NCBI GenBank assembly: GCA_016722075.1
Contig: JADKGW010000001.1
Coordinates: forward strand, 744,001 to 808,000
Length of the DNA stretch: 64,000 bases
From: Candidatus Kouleothrix ribensis
Lineage (GTDB): Bacteria > Chloroflexota > Chloroflexia > Chloroflexales > Roseiflexaceae
Direction of reading: 5' to 3'
The notes under the pieces were generated by a model. It ran no database searches. It worked only from the letters and a program-made list of their open reading frames with translations, and had not been told where the DNA came from. The translations under genes were made by a program, and so were the position numbers. This document shows positions 63,992 to 64,000 of this stretch, one piece after another. How positions within the stretch are numbered: the stretch's first letter is position 1; each line of letters starts with the position of its first letter.

Positions 63992-64000
63992 GCCCAACGT
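63992..64000 (-). repeat. attC 64, cut by the window edge
   Basis: Only the core GCCCAAC and two more bases are inside the window. Confidence 0.75.

Larger units (their letters stand above)
1..64000 (-). other. integron cassette array (no integrase in window)
   Basis: 64 attC-type sites bound about 63 cassettes, most with a single minus-strand gene. The facing cores of the two sites bounding a cassette are nearly always complementary (for example GTTCGGC with GCCGAAC, GTTAGCC with GGCTAAC), as expected when both derive from one circular cassette. Orientation rests on the extra unpaired base in the right inner arm, on gene polarity, and on duplicated cassettes that carry the left attC with them. 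No tyrosine recombinase with the IntI insertion, attI or Pc is present. It could be a CALIN or the interior of a sedentary chromosomal integron. Confidence 0.93.

Noticed and set aside
1..64000. CRISPR array, because of regular repeats.
   Set aside because: Repeats are 100-136 bp with integron core sites and separate whole genes; no short direct repeats with unique 30-40 bp spacers or cas genes.

Overview
This 64-kb window is the interior of a very large integron gene-cassette array. I count 64 attC recombination sites: 62 complete, one split by an insertion sequence, and one cut by the right window edge. They stand about every 0.3-4 kb over the whole length. Each site has a 7-bp core of the GCCCAAC/GTTGGGC type at both ends, an imperfect inverted repeat inside, and a variable loop. 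The inner right arm carries one unpaired extra base, which places the sites in canonical orientation on the minus strand. Three cassette families present twice confirm this: two of them move together with the attC on their left. No integrase gene, attI or Pc promoter is visible, so the window is a CALIN-like block or the distal part of a chromosomal integron. From this polarity the integrase would lie beyond the right edge.

Organism. There is no rRNA or housekeeping gene to type it. Two cassette proteins begin with a small helical effector-associated-type domain followed by a membrane helix, and one continues into a carboxypeptidase-regulatory-like domain. That combination is commonest in Chloroflexota as far as I know. 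High GC and the IS content fit, but the assignment is an inference.

Layout. 1-9.5 kb: GNAT acetyltransferase (cut by the edge), a PD-(D/E)XK nuclease gene split by IS630, small membrane proteins, an HD hydrolase, an APH-like kinase and a methyltransferase. 9.5-14.8 kb: a membrane protein, a nucleotidyltransferase, and a membrane-protein cassette split by both an IS701/IS4-like element and IS66. 14.8-24.8 kb: BrnT/BrnA, a LamG-like protein, HEPN, DCC thioredoxin-like, TPR and pyridoxamine-oxidase-like cassettes. 24.8-37 kb: mostly ORF-less repeat cassettes, with a DNA-binding-like protein, a macrodomain protein, a membrane protein, an effector-associated-domain protein and an IS3 element. 37-42 kb: IS110 inside an attC loop, ISAzo13, a MITE and a zinc-ribbon membrane protein. 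42-49.5 kb: cupin, EF-Tu-domain-III-like, 2H phosphoesterase and luciferase-like monooxygenase cassettes. 49.5-64 kb: a reverse transcriptase gene split by IS630 and IS110, a histidine phosphatase, an effector-associated/lipoprotein pair, further copies of earlier cassettes, a HEPN gene split by IS5, and an alpha/beta hydrolase.

How it works together. Nearly all cassette genes lie on the minus strand, with their stop near (sometimes inside) their own attC and a 100-200 bp leader. Several leaders contain a clear sigma-70-type promoter, so cassettes look independently expressed. About 9 kb is taken up by 26 copies of one GC-rich cassette of almost fixed length (357-360 bp) with no convincing gene. 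This family is the most unusual element here. Four cassettes that look like defence or effector genes are broken by IS elements, and removing the element plus one target-site copy restores each reading frame exactly.
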